Assembly (NCBI GenBank): GCA_002438575.1
Contig: DJPP01000105.1
Location: forward strand, 12,197 to 17,706
Direction of reading: 5' to 3'
From: Oscillospiraceae bacterium UBA6409
Lineage (GTDB): Bacteria > Bacillota > Clostridia > Oscillospirales > Oscillospiraceae
DNA length: 5,510 bases
Under the pieces are notes generated by a model, which was given only the letters and a program-made list of their open reading frames with translations, was not told the origin of the DNA and did no database searches. This document shows positions 5,325 to 5,510 of the stretch, one piece after another (the stretch's first letter is position 1; each line of letters begins with the position of its first letter). The position numbers and the translations under genes are program-made.

Positions 5325-5510
5325 TTAATGCTCTATCCAGTCGGCGGCCCGGGAGACAGCCCGCTTCCACAGGCGGTAATAGGCGTCGCAGTCCGCCTGT
5401 GGGCGCTCCGGCAGGAACACCCTCTGGCTGCGGCGCAGGGCGGCGATCTCGTCCATATCCCGCCAGAAGCCGCAGCTGAGCCCCGCCAGGGCCGCTGCGC
5501 CGAAGGCGGT
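5325..5510 (-). CDS. glpK: Glycerol kinase, C-terminal fragment (5' end outside window)
   Basis: Glycerol kinase makes sn-glycerol 3-phosphate from glycerol and ATP in the cytoplasm, the entry step of glycerol use and a source of phospholipid backbone. The minus strand is open from the window edge (5510) to TAA at 5327-5325, giving the last 61 residues of a protein normally near 500. The fragment begins TAFGAAALAGLSCGFWRD, the conserved family segment (TALGAAYLAGLAVGFW in typical GlpK). It continues with a DEI, an RVFLPE (usually RVFEP) and the closing YYRLWKRAVSRAADWIEH, which matches the usual YAGWKKAVxRAxxW tail. Other FGGY kinases such as xylulokinase end differently, so GlpK is the best call. 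No start codon lies inside the fragment. No intrinsic terminator is visible after it before the zinc-ribbon promoter. Confidence 0.88.
   Translation of the reverse strand, partial: TAFGAAALAGLSCGFWRDMDEIAALRRSQRVFLPERPQADCDAYYRLWKRAVSRAADWIEH

Overview
This 5.5 kb window looks like a chromosomal piece of an anaerobic, high-GC Firmicute, most plausibly an Oscillospirales (Ruminococcaceae-type) gut or rumen fermenter. That placement is inferred from three things: the HydA sequence style, its pairing with a GltD-like flavoprotein, and GC-rich coding DNA with strong Shine-Dalgarno sites and AT-rich promoter islands. No rRNA, tRNA, CRISPR array, insertion sequence or integrase was found.

Layout, left to right. 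Bases 1-912 (+) are the C-terminal two thirds of a MATE-family multidrug/cation efflux transporter, closed by a strong intrinsic terminator (926-955). Bases 913-1168 are an intergenic region. It is strikingly AT-rich (20 G/C in the 80 bases 1031-1110) and carries a candidate promoter with a perfect TATAAT, then a GC-rich stem-loop at the predicted mRNA 5' end and a good Shine-Dalgarno. Bases 1169-4734 (+) form a two-gene operon with a 7-base overlap. The first gene is a 611-residue iron-sulfur flavoprotein: a NuoF-type [4Fe-4S] domain joined to a GltD/NfnL-like pyridine nucleotide:FAD oxidoreductase. The second is a complete 578-residue [FeFe] hydrogenase catalytic subunit (HydA). Two hairpins (4733-4763, 4775-4809) separate this operon from the convergent minus-strand genes. 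Those are a 136-residue protein with 11-residue amphipathic repeats and a C-terminal zinc ribbon (4816-5226), with its own good promoter, and upstream of it the C-terminus of glycerol kinase (5325-5510), cut by the window edge.

How the genes work together. The flavoprotein and HydA very probably form one soluble complex that passes electrons between NAD(P)H and protons/H2. The flavoprotein offers FAD, an NAD(P) site and several Fe-S clusters. HydA offers a [2Fe-2S], a His-ligated [4Fe-4S], two further [4Fe-4S] clusters and the H-cluster. The FMN/SLBB part of NuoF that defines trimeric HydABC enzymes is absent, so this is a compact, differently wired hydrogenase. It matches what I recall of the poorly characterised glutamate-synthase-linked [FeFe] class (HydDB group A2; database annotation may instead say group A6). 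This is the most interesting system in the window. The H-cluster maturases HydE, HydF and HydG are not here and must be elsewhere. The MATE, zinc-ribbon and glycerol kinase genes are separate transcription units with no evident functional tie to the hydrogenase.
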